Positions 28,615 through 38,711 of a stretch of DNA of 64,000 bases are shown here, in pieces. The notes under the pieces were generated by a model that saw nothing but the letters and a program-made list of their open reading frames with translations, was not told where the DNA came from and searched no databases. Source of the stretch: Allobosea sp. 47.2.35 (GTDB taxonomy: Bacteria; Pseudomonadota; Alphaproteobacteria; Rhizobiales; Beijerinckiaceae); NCBI RefSeq assembly GCF_024655635.1, contig NZ_JANLGI010000018.1:59669-123668 (forward strand). Direction: 5' to 3'. Made by a program: the position numbers and the translations under genes. Within the stretch, counting starts at the first letter, position 1. The number at the start of each line of letters is the position of its first letter.

Positions 28615-28953
28615 ATGCCGCCACGCACCCGCAAATCCGCCAAGCCCGATCGCATCGTCCGCGACGAGGAGATCGAGATCCTGCCACCGCGCCGGACGCT
28701 GCCGCTTGACTGGAGCGTCATCGCGCCGACCGTGGCCTTCGGCACCTTCACGGGCTTTGCCGCCAGCCTGGTCGTCGGTGGCGGCGGCGTGATCCGCCAT
28801 GCGGTCGTCGGCGTGCTCGGCATGCTGGTCGGGCAGGGGATCGTGCGCCTGACCGGCTGGCGCCTGAACACCGGCTACAGCTTCCTCGACGATGCTGGCA
28901 TGGCGGTGATCGGCGCCATCCTCGTCATCCTGCTGGCACGTTTCATCGCCTGA
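28615..28953 (+). CDS. Small membrane protein, three predicted spans
   Basis: A 112-residue protein with a charged N-terminal 30 residues and three hydrophobic segments (about 35-55, 62-80, 92-111). The Gly-rich repeat VVGVLGMLVGQGI resembles the GlsB/YeaQ/YmgE (transglycosylase-associated) family, but the match is partial. The next gene encodes a similar three-span protein, so the two may be distant paralogues. Confidence 0.65.
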   Translation: MPPRTRKSAKPDRIVRDEEIEILPPRRTLPLDWSVIAPTVAFGTFTGFAASLVVGGGGVIRHAVVGVLGMLVGQGIVRLTGWRLNTGYSFLDDAGMAVIGAILVILLARFIA

Positions 28954-29034
28954 GATAGCATCGCGAATGGAACCGGCTCCGGCCGGAACCGTTGGTTACG
29001 CGCGCATTCGCGCTTGGCTAGGGGAATATCCGCG

Positions 29035-29313
29035 ATGGAAAGCTTTGCCGCCACCATGGCCCAGCCGGGCTATGGCTTCTTCATGACGCTGCTGATCGGC
29101 GTCCTTGCCGGCTGGATCGCCGAGCGCCTGACCTCGTCCGATCACGGCCTCTTCACCAATATGCTCGTCGGTGTCGCCGGCTCGTTCGTCGGCGCCAAGG
29201 TCGCGGAACTGCTGGAAATTCCGGTCTTCGGCTTCTGGCGGACCCTGACGGCGGCGGTGGCTGGCGCCGTCATCGTCATCGTGATCTGGAATGCGGCTCG
29301 CCGTCGCAGTTGA
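29035..29313 (+). CDS. GlsB/YeaQ/YmgE-like small membrane protein
   Basis: A 92-residue protein with three hydrophobic segments: GFFMTLLIGVLAGWIAERL, NMLVGVAGSFVGAKVAELL and TAAVAGAVIVIVIW. The Gly-rich helices and size match the GlsB/YeaQ/YmgE family of inner-membrane proteins linked to stress or acid conditions in other bacteria. The function is not established. ATG 29035 has GGGGAA upstream; a second in-frame ATG 21 bases earlier is less well placed. Confidence 0.72.
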   Translation: MESFAATMAQPGYGFFMTLLIGVLAGWIAERLTSSDHGLFTNMLVGVAGSFVGAKVAELLEIPVFGFWRTLTAAVAGAVIVIVIWNAARRRS

Positions 29314-29380
29314 AGCTCGGGTGAAGCTCTCTTGCCGGGGGCGGGAGTTGCGGCAGAGCCCTTTGGGGATTAGCTAGAGG

Positions 29381-29400
29381 GAGCCGGCTTTGTCCGGCTC
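29381..29400 (+). promoter_or_regulatory. Hairpin in the lipA leader region
   Basis: GAGCCGG / CCGGCTC with a 6-base loop forms a 7-base-pair stem 25 bases before lipA. It is either the terminator of the preceding gene (no U-run seen) or part of the lipA 5' leader. Confidence 0.35.
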
Positions 29401-29425
29401 CTGCTGTTGAAGCCCGGACCCCGTT

Positions 29426-30439
29426 ATGGCGCTTGTTCTCGACCTGCTGAACCGCGATCCGCGGCCCAATGCCGGCAATCCGAAGGCGCAAGCCACGGAA
29501 GTCCGCCATCCCGAGAAGCAGAAGCGGCCGGAGAACCCGGTCCTGCGCAAGCCGGACTGGATTCGGGTGAAAGCGCCGGGCTCCCCGAAATGGGCCGAGA
29601 CCAAGGCGATCGTGAAGGCCGAAAAGCTGGTCACGGTCTGCGAGGAGGCCGGCTGCCCGAATATCGGCGAGTGCTGGGAAAAGAAGCACGCCACCTTCAT
29701 GATCATGGGCGACACCTGCACGCGGGCCTGCGCCTTCTGCAACGTGAAGACCGGCGTGCCGCAGCCGCTCGACCTGGAAGAGCCGCGCAAGGTCGCGGAA
29801 GCTGTCGCCAAGCTCGGGCTCGAGCATGTCGTGATCACCTCGGTCGACCGCGACGACCTCAAGGATGGCGGCGCCGAGCATTTCGCCAATGTCATCCACG
29901 CGATCCGCAAGGCTTCGCCCGGCACCACGATCGAGATTCTGACGCCGGACTTCCTGCGCAAGCCCGGCGCCCTCGAAGTGGTCGTGGCGGCCCGCCCCGA
30001 CGTGTTCAACCACAATCTGGAGACCGTGCCGGGCAAGTATCTCAAGGTTCGCCCGGGCGCGCGCTATTTCCATTCGCTGCGCCTGTTGCAACGGGTGAAG
30101 GAGCTCGACCCGACCATCTTCACCAAGTCCGGCATCATGGTCGGCCTTGGCGAAGAGCGTAACGAGGTGCTCCAGCTGATGGACGACCTGCGCTCGGCCG
30201 AGGTCGATTTCATGACGATCGGCCAGTATCTCGCGCCCTCGCGCAAGCACCATGCGGTGATCCGCTTCGTCACGCCCGACGAGTTCAAGAGCTTCGAGAC
30301 CATCGCCTATGCCAAGGGCTTCCTGATGGTGTCCTCGACGCCGCTGACCCGCTCCTCGCACCATGCAGGCGAGGATTTCGCCCGGCTGCGGGCAGCGCGC
30401 GATGCCCAGATCGGTATCGGCCACAACCGCCGCGGCTGA
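29426..30439 (+). CDS. lipA: Lipoyl synthase
   Basis: A 337-residue radical-SAM enzyme that inserts two sulfurs into protein-bound octanoate to form lipoate. The auxiliary cluster cysteines are C72, C77 and C83 ([12 protein letters not shown]), and the radical-SAM cluster cysteines are C98, C102 and C105 (CTRACAFC). Its products are the lipoyl groups on PdhB and PdhC encoded just upstream. The auxiliary cluster is consumed in catalysis and must be rebuilt by Fe-S assembly. The Coq10-like gene follows after 15 bases. Confidence 0.96.
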   Translation: MALVLDLLNRDPRPNAGNPKAQATEVRHPEKQKRPENPVLRKPDWIRVKAPGSPKWAETKAIVKAEKLVTVCEEAGCPNIGECWEKKHATFMIMGDTCTRACAFCNVKTGVPQPLDLEEPRKVAEAVAKLGLEHVVITSVDRDDLKDGGAEHFANVIHAIRKASPGTTIEILTPDFLRKPGALEVVVAARPDVFNHNLETVPGKYLKVRPGARYFHSLRLLQRVKELDPTIFTKSGIMVGLGEERNEVLQLMDDLRSAEVDFMTIGQYLAPSRKHHAVIRFVTPDEFKSFETIAYAKGFLMVSSTPLTRSSHHAGEDFARLRAARDAQIGIGHNRRG

Positions 30440-30454
30440 GAAGGCCCATCCTCG

Positions 30455-30931
30455 ATGCCGATGTTCAACAGCACCCGCCGGGTGAGGCACTCGCCCGAGC
30501 AGATGTTCGCGCTCGTCGCCGATGTCGAGAAATACCCGCAATTCCTGCCGCTCTGCGAGGGGCTGACGGTACGGCGGCGTACACCGCGTGAAGGCGGCGG
30601 CGAGGTGCTGCTGGCCGATATGAGCGTCGGCTACAAGGCGATCCGCGAGACCTTCACCAGCCGGGTCACGCTCGATCCCGCCAATCTCAAGATCCTCGTC
30701 GAATATGTCGACGGGCCGTTCCGCTATCTGGAGAACCGCTGGACCTTCAAGCCGCACGAGGCGGGGTGCGAGGTCGGGTTCTTCATCTCCTACGAATTCG
30801 CCAGCCGGATGCTCGGGCTGCTGATGGGCGCGATGTTCGACAAGGCCTTCCGCAAGTTCGCCGAAGCCTTCGAGAAGCGCGCCGAACTGGTCTATGGCCG
30901 GAATGCCCCAACGGCAGTGACGGGGTCTTAA
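30455..30931 (+). CDS. Coq10/RatA-like START-domain protein
   Basis: A 158-residue SRPBCC (polyketide cyclase/START) protein. The family signature is FALVADVEKYPQFLPLCEG near residue 18, with the closing helix FDKAFRKFAEAFEKRA. Mitochondrial Coq10 binds ubiquinone and supports respiration, and the bacterial homologue RatA was described as blocking 70S assembly in E. coli. Placement after lipA in alphaproteobacteria favours the Coq10-like role, but this is by context only. Confidence 0.87.
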   Translation: MPMFNSTRRVRHSPEQMFALVADVEKYPQFLPLCEGLTVRRRTPREGGGEVLLADMSVGYKAIRETFTSRVTLDPANLKILVEYVDGPFRYLENRWTFKPHEAGCEVGFFISYEFASRMLGLLMGAMFDKAFRKFAEAFEKRAELVYGRNAPTAVTGS

Positions 30932-30973
30932 GCCCTGCATGGCATGGTTCGGCACCCAGCCGAGGACATGCCC

Positions 30974-33082
30974 ATGGACGGATCCGCAGCGCAGACCGCC
31001 GATCGCCTTCAGACGCGCCGTCTGGCCGCGACGCTCCCGGTCTATGTCGCGACGATCTTCGTCTCGGCCTTCCTGCTGTTCGGCATCCAGCCGATGTTCG
31101 CCAAGATGGTGCTGCCGAAGCTCGGCGGTTCCCCCGGCGTCTGGTCGGTCGCCATGGTGTTCTTTCAGGCGGTGCTGCTCGCCGGATACGGCTATGCCCA
31201 TCTGCTGGTCAGCCGCCTGACCCTGCGCCGCGCCGCACTCGTCCACCTGGCGCTGATGATTGTGGTCTTCGCGATCAGCCTGCCGATCCATATTGCCGCC
31301 GGCTTCGAGCGACCGCCGCAGCAGGGGGAAGTCTTCTGGCTGATCGGGCTCTTCGCCGCATCGGTTGGCTTGCCTTTCTTCGCCGTCGCCGCCAACGGCC
31401 CGCTGCTGCAGGCCTGGTTCGCACGGACCGGACATAGCCATGCCGCCGATCCCTACTTCCTCTACGCGGCCTCGAATGTCGGCAGCTTTCTCTCCCTGAT
31501 CGCCTATCCTTTCGTGATCGAGCCCATGCTGCCGCTCGCGATGCAGGCCAATGCCTGGGCCTGGGGCTTTGCCTTGCTGTTGGCTGGCATTGCGGCCTGC
31601 GCCGGGCTCGCGATCGGGGTGAAGCACTCGGATGCGCCCACGAATCTCGACGTGGCAGCGGCGCCGCCGGTCACCAATGCCCAGCGCTTCAGCTGGGTGG
31701 CGCTCGCCTTCGTGCCCTCGGGGCTGCTGGTCGCCGTCACCGCGCATATCTCGACCGATGTCGCCGCGGTGCCGCTGCTCTGGGTCGTGCCGCTGGCGCT
31801 GTTCCTTCTGACCTTCGTCATCGTCTTCCAGCGCCGCCCGATCCTGCCGCATCGCTGGATGCTGCATCTTCAACTCGCCCTGACGGCACTGCTGGTGGTC
31901 GCAAGCGCCGCAAAGCTCGATATCGGCTGGATCGGAACGCTCGCCCTGCATCTCGGCTTGTTCTTCGCGACGGCCATGGTCGCCCATGGTGAACTGGTGA
32001 AGCGCAGGCCGGGCGCGGCGCACCTGACGGAATTCTATCTCTGGATGTCCTTCGGCGGCGTGCTCGGCGGACTGTTCTGCGGCCTGCTGGCGCCGATGAT
32101 GTTCAACTCGGTCGTAGAGTATCCGATACTCCTTGTTGCCGGGCTGCTGTGCCGGCCGGGCTTCACAGCGATCAGGATGTCGCCTCGCGTCCGTTTTGCC
32201 GTGGCCGTCGCCGGAGTGAGCGCGATCATCGGCATCGTCCTGGGCGAACAGAGGCGCACGGATTCCGTCCGCTCCTTCTTCGGCGTCCATCGCGTCTTCG
32301 AAGCGGGCGACGGACGCTTCCGCGACCTCGCCCACGGCACGACCGTGCATGGCACGCAGCGCATCCGCAACGACGACGGCAGCGTCGTCACGGGGCGTCC
32401 CGAGCCGCTGACCTACTATTTCACCGGCGGCGGGATCGCGGATGGCATCGATGCCTTGCGGCGCACGCGCGGCCGCATGCTCGGCAAGGTCGCTGCGGTG
32501 GGCGTCGGCACCGGCTCGCTGGCCTGCCAGATCAAGCCGGGCGAGAACTGGAGCTTCTACGAGATCGACCCGCACGTGATCGGCATCGCGACCGATCCCG
32601 CTCGCTTCTCCTTCATCAGCCAATGCGCCCCGCGCGTGCCGTTCGTGATCGGCGACGCCCGGTTGACGCTTGGCGATGCAGCGCCGGGCTCCCTCGACCT
32701 CATCGTCATCGATGCCTTCTCTTCCGATGCGATCCCCGTCCACCTGCTGACGCGCGAGGCGATCGGGCTCTATCTCTCGCGGCTCGCTCCCGGTGGCGCC
32801 ATGCTGTTCCATATCTCCAACCGGCACATGGATCTCGGCCCCGTCGTCGCCGCGACAGCCAATGAGCACGGGCTGGTCACCTGGGTCAGGGACTCCCGGC
32901 AAACCGAGGAGCTCACACGTGAGCGCAAGTTCTCGCCGCTCGTCGCGATGGTCGCGCGCAAGCCGGGCGATCTGAGCTTTCCCGAGAGCGAGAACTGGCG
33001 ACTTTCGGAGCCCGCGGCCGTGAAGCCCTGGCGCGACGATTATGCCGATGTTCTCGGCGCGATCATGCGCAAGTCCCGGTAA
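30974..33082 (+). CDS. Fused membrane/spermidine-synthase-like protein
   Basis: A protein of about 702 residues with an N-terminal half of roughly 10 hydrophobic segments and a C-terminal Rossmann domain resembling spermidine synthase (GVGTGSLAC near 510, YEIDPHVIGIA, and VIDAFSSDAIP). The aminopropyltransferase motif DSTDP is not present; AFSSD replaces it. Such fusions are widespread in bacteria and have no proven reaction. ATG 30974 has GAGG 8 bases upstream; in-frame ATGs at 30944 and 30968 have worse spacing. Confidence 0.78.
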   Translation: MDGSAAQTADRLQTRRLAATLPVYVATIFVSAFLLFGIQPMFAKMVLPKLGGSPGVWSVAMVFFQAVLLAGYGYAHLLVSRLTLRRAALVHLALMIVVFAISLPIHIAAGFERPPQQGEVFWLIGLFAASVGLPFFAVAANGPLLQAWFARTGHSHAADPYFLYAASNVGSFLSLIAYPFVIEPMLPLAMQANAWAWGFALLLAGIAACAGLAIGVKHSDAPTNLDVAAAPPVTNAQRFSWVALAFVPSGLLVAVTAHISTDVAAVPLLWVVPLALFLLTFVIVFQRRPILPHRWMLHLQLALTALLVVASAAKLDIGWIGTLALHLGLFFATAMVAHGELVKRRPGAAHLTEFYLWMSFGGVLGGLFCGLLAPMMFNSVVEYPILLVAGLLCRPGFTAIRMSPRVRFAVAVAGVSAIIGIVLGEQRRTDSVRSFFGVHRVFEAGDGRFRDLAHGTTVHGTQRIRNDDGSVVTGRPEPLTYYFTGGGIADGIDALRRTRGRMLGKVAAVGVGTGSLACQIKPGENWSFYEIDPHVIGIATDPARFSFISQCAPRVPFVIGDARLTLGDAAPGSLDLIVIDAFSSDAIPVHLLTREAIGLYLSRLAPGGAMLFHISNRHMDLGPVVAATANEHGLVTWVRDSRQTEELTRERKFSPLVAMVARKPGDLSFPESENWRLSEPAAVKPWRDDYADVLGAIMRKSR

Positions 33083-33090
33083 AGGGCGGC

Positions 33091-33588
33091 TCAGGGCCCG
33101 GTCAGCACCGTCTCGCGCAACAGGTCGAGCGCTTCCCGCACGCTGAGGCGGCGGATCTCGTCGCGCGACTGCTCGCCGAAGCGGCGCTCGCGGTGGTGTG
33201 TGCCGGCAGGCCCGGCGCAGGCGAAATGGACCAGCCCGACCGGCTTCTCGACGCTGCCGCCACCCGGCCCGGCGACGCCGGTGATCGAGACCGCGAAACT
33301 GGCTTCGAGGCGCTCGCGCCCACCTTCTGCCATGGCGCGCGCCACCGGCTCGCTGACGGCGCCGTGCTGTGCGATCAGCGCCACCGGGACGCCCGCCAGC
33401 GCGGCCTTGGCTTGGTTGGAGTAAGTGACGAGGCCGCCCTGAACCATCGCGGATGAGCCCGCAATGGCCGTCATCGCGCCGCAGACGAGGCCGCCGGTGC
33501 AGGATTCGACCGTCGCGACCGTAAAGCCGCGCTCCAGGCTCAGGTTCAGCAACTCGACCGCTAGCGAACGGATCTCAAGATCGAACAT
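33091..33588 (-). CDS. pncC: CinA C-terminal domain protein (nicotinamide-nucleotide amidase type)
   Basis: A 165-residue stand-alone CinA C-terminal domain. Signatures are VESCTGGLVCGAMTAIAGSS and GGLVTYSNQAK, plus AVSITGVAGPGGG and KPVGLVHFA. The E. coli homologue PncC deamidates nicotinamide mononucleotide in NAD recycling. GAGGAGG lies 8 bases upstream of ATG 33588. It starts 2 bases after the ispDF stop codon on the same strand, and this pairing is common in alphaproteobacteria. It converges with the spermidine-synthase-like gene. Confidence 0.9.
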   Translation of the reverse strand: MFDLEIRSLAVELLNLSLERGFTVATVESCTGGLVCGAMTAIAGSSAMVQGGLVTYSNQAKAALAGVPVALIAQHGAVSEPVARAMAEGGRERLEASFAVSITGVAGPGGGSVEKPVGLVHFACAGPAGTHHRERRFGEQSRDEIRRLSVREALDLLRETVLTGP

Positions 33589-33590
33589 GG

Positions 33591-34826
33591 CTAGTCCTCC
33601 TCGGGCAGGCGGATCGTTGCCGTCCCGAATGCGACGAGGCCTTCGCGCCGGCCGGTGAAGCCCATCCGCTCCGAAGTCGTCGCCTTGATCGCGACCTTGC
33701 TTGACGGAATGCCGGCGATCGCTGCGACCTCGGCGCGAATGGCCTCACGATGCGGGCCGATCTTCGGCGCTTCACAGACGACGGTCAGGTCGAGGAAATC
33801 GATCCGCCCGCCGCGCTCCCGGACGCGGGCTGCCGCGAAGGCCAGAAACTGGGCCGAGGCCGCGCCACGCCATTGCGGATCGCTCGGCGGGAAATGCGTG
33901 CCGATATCGCCATCGGCGAGCGCGCCGAGCAAAGCGTCGGTCAGGGCATGGAGCGCGACGTCGCCATCGGAATGGGCGATGACACCCTGGTCGTGTCCGA
34001 TCCGGACGCCGCCGAGCCAGACATGGTCGCCCGGCCCGAAGGCGTGGACGTCGTAGCCGGTGCCGACGCGCGTCACGAGCGTCTTGCCCGGATGGGCCGC
34101 GGCCCGCAGGAAATCGGCTGCATGGGTCAGCTTCACATTGGCAGGGTCGCCCTGGAAGGTCGCGACCGGATGCCCCGCCCACTCCATCAAAGCGGCATCG
34201 TCGGTGAAGCCGTGCAGCAAGGCAGATTCAGCGGCCTCATGGGCTTCCAGCAGCGGCTTGAAGCGGAAGGCCTGCGGCGTCTGGACGGTGACCAGCTGGT
34301 CACGCGGCGGAGTTTCGGCGACATGGCCGTCGGCGCTGGTGCGTTTCACGGTGTCGGTCACAGGCAGGGCGGGGATGGCGGCGATCGCGCCGGCACCGAG
34401 CCGATGGATCGCGGCGCTGATCTGCGCGCGGGAAACGAAGGGCCGCGCCGCATCATGAACCAGTACGATGCCATCGAAGCCCGCGCGCGCCAGCGCAAGC
34501 AAGCCCCGCCGCACGGAGGCCTGACGCGTCGCGCCGCCCAGCGTCGGGGCTGCAAGGCGCGCGCTGTCGATCCCGGCCATGGCATTGGCATAGCGCGCCT
34601 CGTCGCCTTCGCCGATCACGATGGCAATGCGCTCGATCGCCGGCTCCGCGAGGAACGGCGCGAGCGCATGCGCGAGGACCGGGCGGCCTTCGACCAGCCG
34701 GTACTGCTTCGGTTCGCCCTCACCGGCGCGCAGGCCACGGCCGGCCGCCACGAGCAGGGCGGCAACGGGCAAGGACGCATCTGAATGAGGGAGCACGGCA
34801 CTGGGTCCTGGCTGCAAGCGGGTCAT
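33591..34826 (-). CDS. ispDF: Bifunctional IspDF enzyme
   Basis: A fusion of two non-mevalonate isoprenoid enzymes, 411 residues from ATG 34826. The IspD cytidylyltransferase (about 18-245) has [12 protein letters not shown] and [11 protein letters not shown]. The IspF cyclase (about 250-405) has [11 protein letters not shown] with its metal-binding Asp and His, and [18 protein letters not shown]. Together they convert MEP to MEcPP with IspE in between. ATG 34826 lacks a strong ribosome site; an in-frame ATG at 34892 would add 22 residues. Confidence 0.93.
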   Translation of the reverse strand: MTRLQPGPSAVLPHSDASLPVAALLVAAGRGLRAGEGEPKQYRLVEGRPVLAHALAPFLAEPAIERIAIVIGEGDEARYANAMAGIDSARLAAPTLGGATRQASVRRGLLALARAGFDGIVLVHDAARPFVSRAQISAAIHRLGAGAIAAIPALPVTDTVKRTSADGHVAETPPRDQLVTVQTPQAFRFKPLLEAHEAAESALLHGFTDDAALMEWAGHPVATFQGDPANVKLTHAADFLRAAAHPGKTLVTRVGTGYDVHAFGPGDHVWLGGVRIGHDQGVIAHSDGDVALHALTDALLGALADGDIGTHFPPSDPQWRGAASAQFLAFAAARVRERGGRIDFLDLTVVCEAPKIGPHREAIRAEVAAIAGIPSSKVAIKATTSERMGFTGRREGLVAFGTATIRLPEED

Positions 34827-34973
34827 GGGCGCATGCCATAGCCAATTCTGTGGCGCTGGGGCAGGGGGTGCGACGCTGCTGCATTGCAACATCAACCTAT
34901 GAGCGCTTGCGCTCCTGCAGCATTGTCCAATAAATATGCATGTAGAGAAATGCCTTAAAAGCAGGCTGAAGCT
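34827..34973. promoter_or_regulatory. Divergent promoter region for ispDF and dusB-ntr
   Basis: A 147-base gap between divergent genes with a markedly AT-rich stretch at about 34920-34960 (AATAAATATGCATG, TGCCTTAAAA). It must hold promoters for ispDF-pncC to the left and dusB-ntrBC to the right. I cannot define -35 and -10 boxes with confidence. Confidence 0.4.
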
Positions 34974-35963
34974 TTGGACATCGCAGGTATCCCGGTTGCG
35001 TCCCGCGCCTTCCTGGCGCCGATGTCGGGCGTGACAGACATCGTCATGCGCCGCCTGGCGGCCCGCAGCCATGCCGGAATCGTGGTTTCGGAGATGGTCG
35101 CGTCCGACGAATTCGTGCGTGGCAGCGAGGAGGCGCGCATCCGCGCCGAAGGTGAGGGCGTCTCGCCGCATGTCGTCCAGCTCGCCGGTTGCGATCCCTA
35201 TTGGATGGGCGAGGCAGCGCGGCTGGCCGAGGCCAATGGCGCCGATATCGTGGACATCAACATGGGCTGCCCGGCCAAGAAGGTGACGGGCGGCTGGGCC
35301 GGCTCCGCCCTGATGCGCGATCTAGACCATGCGATCGCGCTGGTTGAGGCCGCCGTTGCCGCCACCAGCGTGCCGGTCACGGTCAAGATGCGCCTCGGCT
35401 GGGACGATGCCTCCCGCAACGCACCCGAACTGGCCCGCAGGGCTGTCGCAGCCGGGGCGCGGATGATCACGGTCCATGGCCGCACGCGCCAGCAATTCTA
35501 CAAGGGTACGGCCGATTGGCAGGCAATCGCTGCGGTGCGGGCCGCCGGTGACTTTCCCTTGGTCGCCAATGGCGACATCCATGACGTCGCGGATGCGCGA
35601 ACCTGCCTTGAGCAGTCCGGCGCCGATTTCGTCATGGTGGGTCGCGCCGCGCTCGGCCGGCCCTGGCTGGTCGGCAAGATCGGCGCGGCGCTCGACGGGC
35701 GCGAATTCCGGCCGCTGACATTGGCTGAAAAGCTCGCGCTGGCCTGCGAGCATTACGAAGGGCTGCTGTCCCTGATCGGTGTCGCGCATGGCGTGCGCCA
35801 TGCCCGCAAACACCTGGCTGCCTATGCCGACGATGCCGTGGCCGATGGCTGCGAGCCCGATGCGGACTTGCGCCGCAGCCTGCTGACGTCCGACGAACCC
35901 CGGAAGGTCCTGGCGGCCCTCGCGGGGCTGTTTTCGACCGACCGCAGCCGCGCAGCGGCTTGA
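34974..35963 (+). CDS. dusB: tRNA-dihydrouridine synthase DusB
   Basis: A 329-residue FMN enzyme that reduces uridines in the tRNA D-loop. The FMN-barrel start [10 protein letters not shown] and the catalytic cysteine in [13 protein letters not shown] (C99) are clear, as is the later HGRTRQQFY. The start is a TTG at 34974, with no ATG in a fitting position. It is the first gene of the dusB-ntrB-ntrC order (nifR3-ntrBC in older rhizobial literature), with 18 bases to ntrB. Confidence 0.93.
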   Translation: MDIAGIPVASRAFLAPMSGVTDIVMRRLAARSHAGIVVSEMVASDEFVRGSEEARIRAEGEGVSPHVVQLAGCDPYWMGEAARLAEANGADIVDINMGCPAKKVTGGWAGSALMRDLDHAIALVEAAVAATSVPVTVKMRLGWDDASRNAPELARRAVAAGARMITVHGRTRQQFYKGTADWQAIAAVRAAGDFPLVANGDIHDVADARTCLEQSGADFVMVGRAALGRPWLVGKIGAALDGREFRPLTLAEKLALACEHYEGLLSLIGVAHGVRHARKHLAAYADDAVADGCEPDADLRRSLLTSDEPRKVLAALAGLFSTDRSRAAA

Positions 35964-35981
35964 CGCGGAGAGGATGAGCTG

Positions 35982-37124
35982 ATGACGGCGATGTTTGCCG
36001 ACAAGGGGCTTGGAAGCCGCAGCGCCTACTTGCTCGACCCGATCGAGGTCCAGGCGCTGAACGTGCTGCCCATGCCGGTGCTGGTGATCGGCGAGAGCCA
36101 TGCCGTGCTCTACGCCAACACGGCGGCCGAGGATTTCTTCCAGTCCAGCGCTGCCCTGCTCAAGCGCCAGCGCATCGACGATCTCATCGCCTTCGGCTCG
36201 CCCGTCCTGGGCCTGATCGAGGAGGTGCAGCGCCGCGGCGCCAGCGTCAGCGAGTATCGCCTCGATCTCGGCACGCCCCGCCTCGGAACCGATCACATCG
36301 TCGATGTCTTTGCCTCTCCCTTGCCCAGTCAGGGCGATGCGGTCGTGCTGATGCTGCAAGAACGGACAATTGCCGAAAAAATGGACAGGCAATTGACGCA
36401 CCGCGGGGCAGCCCGCTCGATCACCGCCCTCGGTGCGATGCTGGCCCACGAGATCAAGAATCCGCTTTCCGGCATTCGCGGCGCGGCACAATTGCTCGAA
36501 GGCTCGATTTCCGACGACGACCGGATGCTGACGCAGCTGATCTGCGACGAGACCGACCGGATCGTGAAGCTCGTCGAGCGTGTCGAATTGTTCGGCGACG
36601 AGCGGCCAAGCGAGCGCGATGCGGTCAATGTCCATGACGTGCTCGACCATGTGAAGCGCCTGGCCCAGTCCGGTTTCGCGCGGCATATCCGCTTCACGGA
36701 GGTCTACGATCCCTCGCTGCCGCCGGTCGCCGGCAATCGTGACCAACTCGTCCAGGTGCTGCTCAACCTCGTCAAGAACGCCGCCGAAGCGATCGGCGAG
36801 GGCGCGATCGACGGCGAAATCACCCTGACGACGGCCTATCGCCCGGGCATCCGCCTGCAGGTGCCCGGTTCCTCGGAGCGTATCGCACTGCCGCTCGAAA
36901 TCGGCGTGCGCGACAACGGGCCGGGCGTGCCTCCCGATCTGGTGCAGCACCTGTTCGATCCCTTCGTCACGACCAAGGCCCAGGGAAGTGGCCTTGGACT
37001 TGCACTTGTCGCCAAGGTGATCGGCGATCACGGCGGAATCGTCGAATGCGAGTCCGTTCCGCGCCGGACGCATTTCAGTATCCTCCTGCCCCTGCACCAG
37101 CTCAGGTCGGGGCAGGCAACGTAA
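35982..37124 (+). CDS. ntrB: Nitrogen regulation histidine kinase NtrB
   Basis: A 380-residue cytosolic kinase without membrane segments. A PAS domain (about 22-130) precedes the phospho-acceptor His in [10 protein letters not shown] (H156) and the ATPase domain with N-box [11 protein letters not shown] and G-boxes DNGPGVP and GSGLGLALV. It phosphorylates or dephosphorylates NtrC according to PII binding, so it links directly to GlnB at 17.5 kb. GAGAGG stands upstream of ATG 35982. ntrC starts 16 bases after its stop. Confidence 0.95.
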   Translation: MTAMFADKGLGSRSAYLLDPIEVQALNVLPMPVLVIGESHAVLYANTAAEDFFQSSAALLKRQRIDDLIAFGSPVLGLIEEVQRRGASVSEYRLDLGTPRLGTDHIVDVFASPLPSQGDAVVLMLQERTIAEKMDRQLTHRGAARSITALGAMLAHEIKNPLSGIRGAAQLLEGSISDDDRMLTQLICDETDRIVKLVERVELFGDERPSERDAVNVHDVLDHVKRLAQSGFARHIRFTEVYDPSLPPVAGNRDQLVQVLLNLVKNAAEAIGEGAIDGEITLTTAYRPGIRLQVPGSSERIALPLEIGVRDNGPGVPPDLVQHLFDPFVTTKAQGSGLGLALVAKVIGDHGGIVECESVPRRTHFSILLPLHQLRSGQAT

Positions 37125-37140
37125 AGGCCTCAAGCAACAC

Positions 37141-38592
<1,452 letters not shown>

Positions 38593-38614
38593 TAGGGCTT
38601 CACCGCCTTGTGAA

Positions 38615-38629
38615 TGTCATATTTTGACA
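38615..38629. promoter_or_regulatory. Inverted repeat between ntrC and ntrY
   Basis: TGTCA-TATTT-TGACA is a perfect 5-base inverted repeat with a 5-base AT-rich spacer, in the 120-base gap between ntrC and ntrY. TTGACA at 38624-38629 also resembles a -35 box, but no good -10 follows at the right distance. Confidence 0.4.
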
Positions 38630-38711
38630 ACACCGTTGCGGCGGCGCATCAGTGGCGCCCTGCAGGCGTGATCGGTTCGCGATCCCTGCCATATCGGAGT
38701 TGTCGGGAAAC

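Noticed and set aside
29276..32902. A minus-strand open frame of more than 1200 codons opposite lipA and the spermidine-synthase-like gene
   Set aside because: High GC with codon-position bias leaves few stops in the antisense frame. The translation is low-complexity His/Arg/Asp-rich with no motifs, and the plus-strand genes are well supported.
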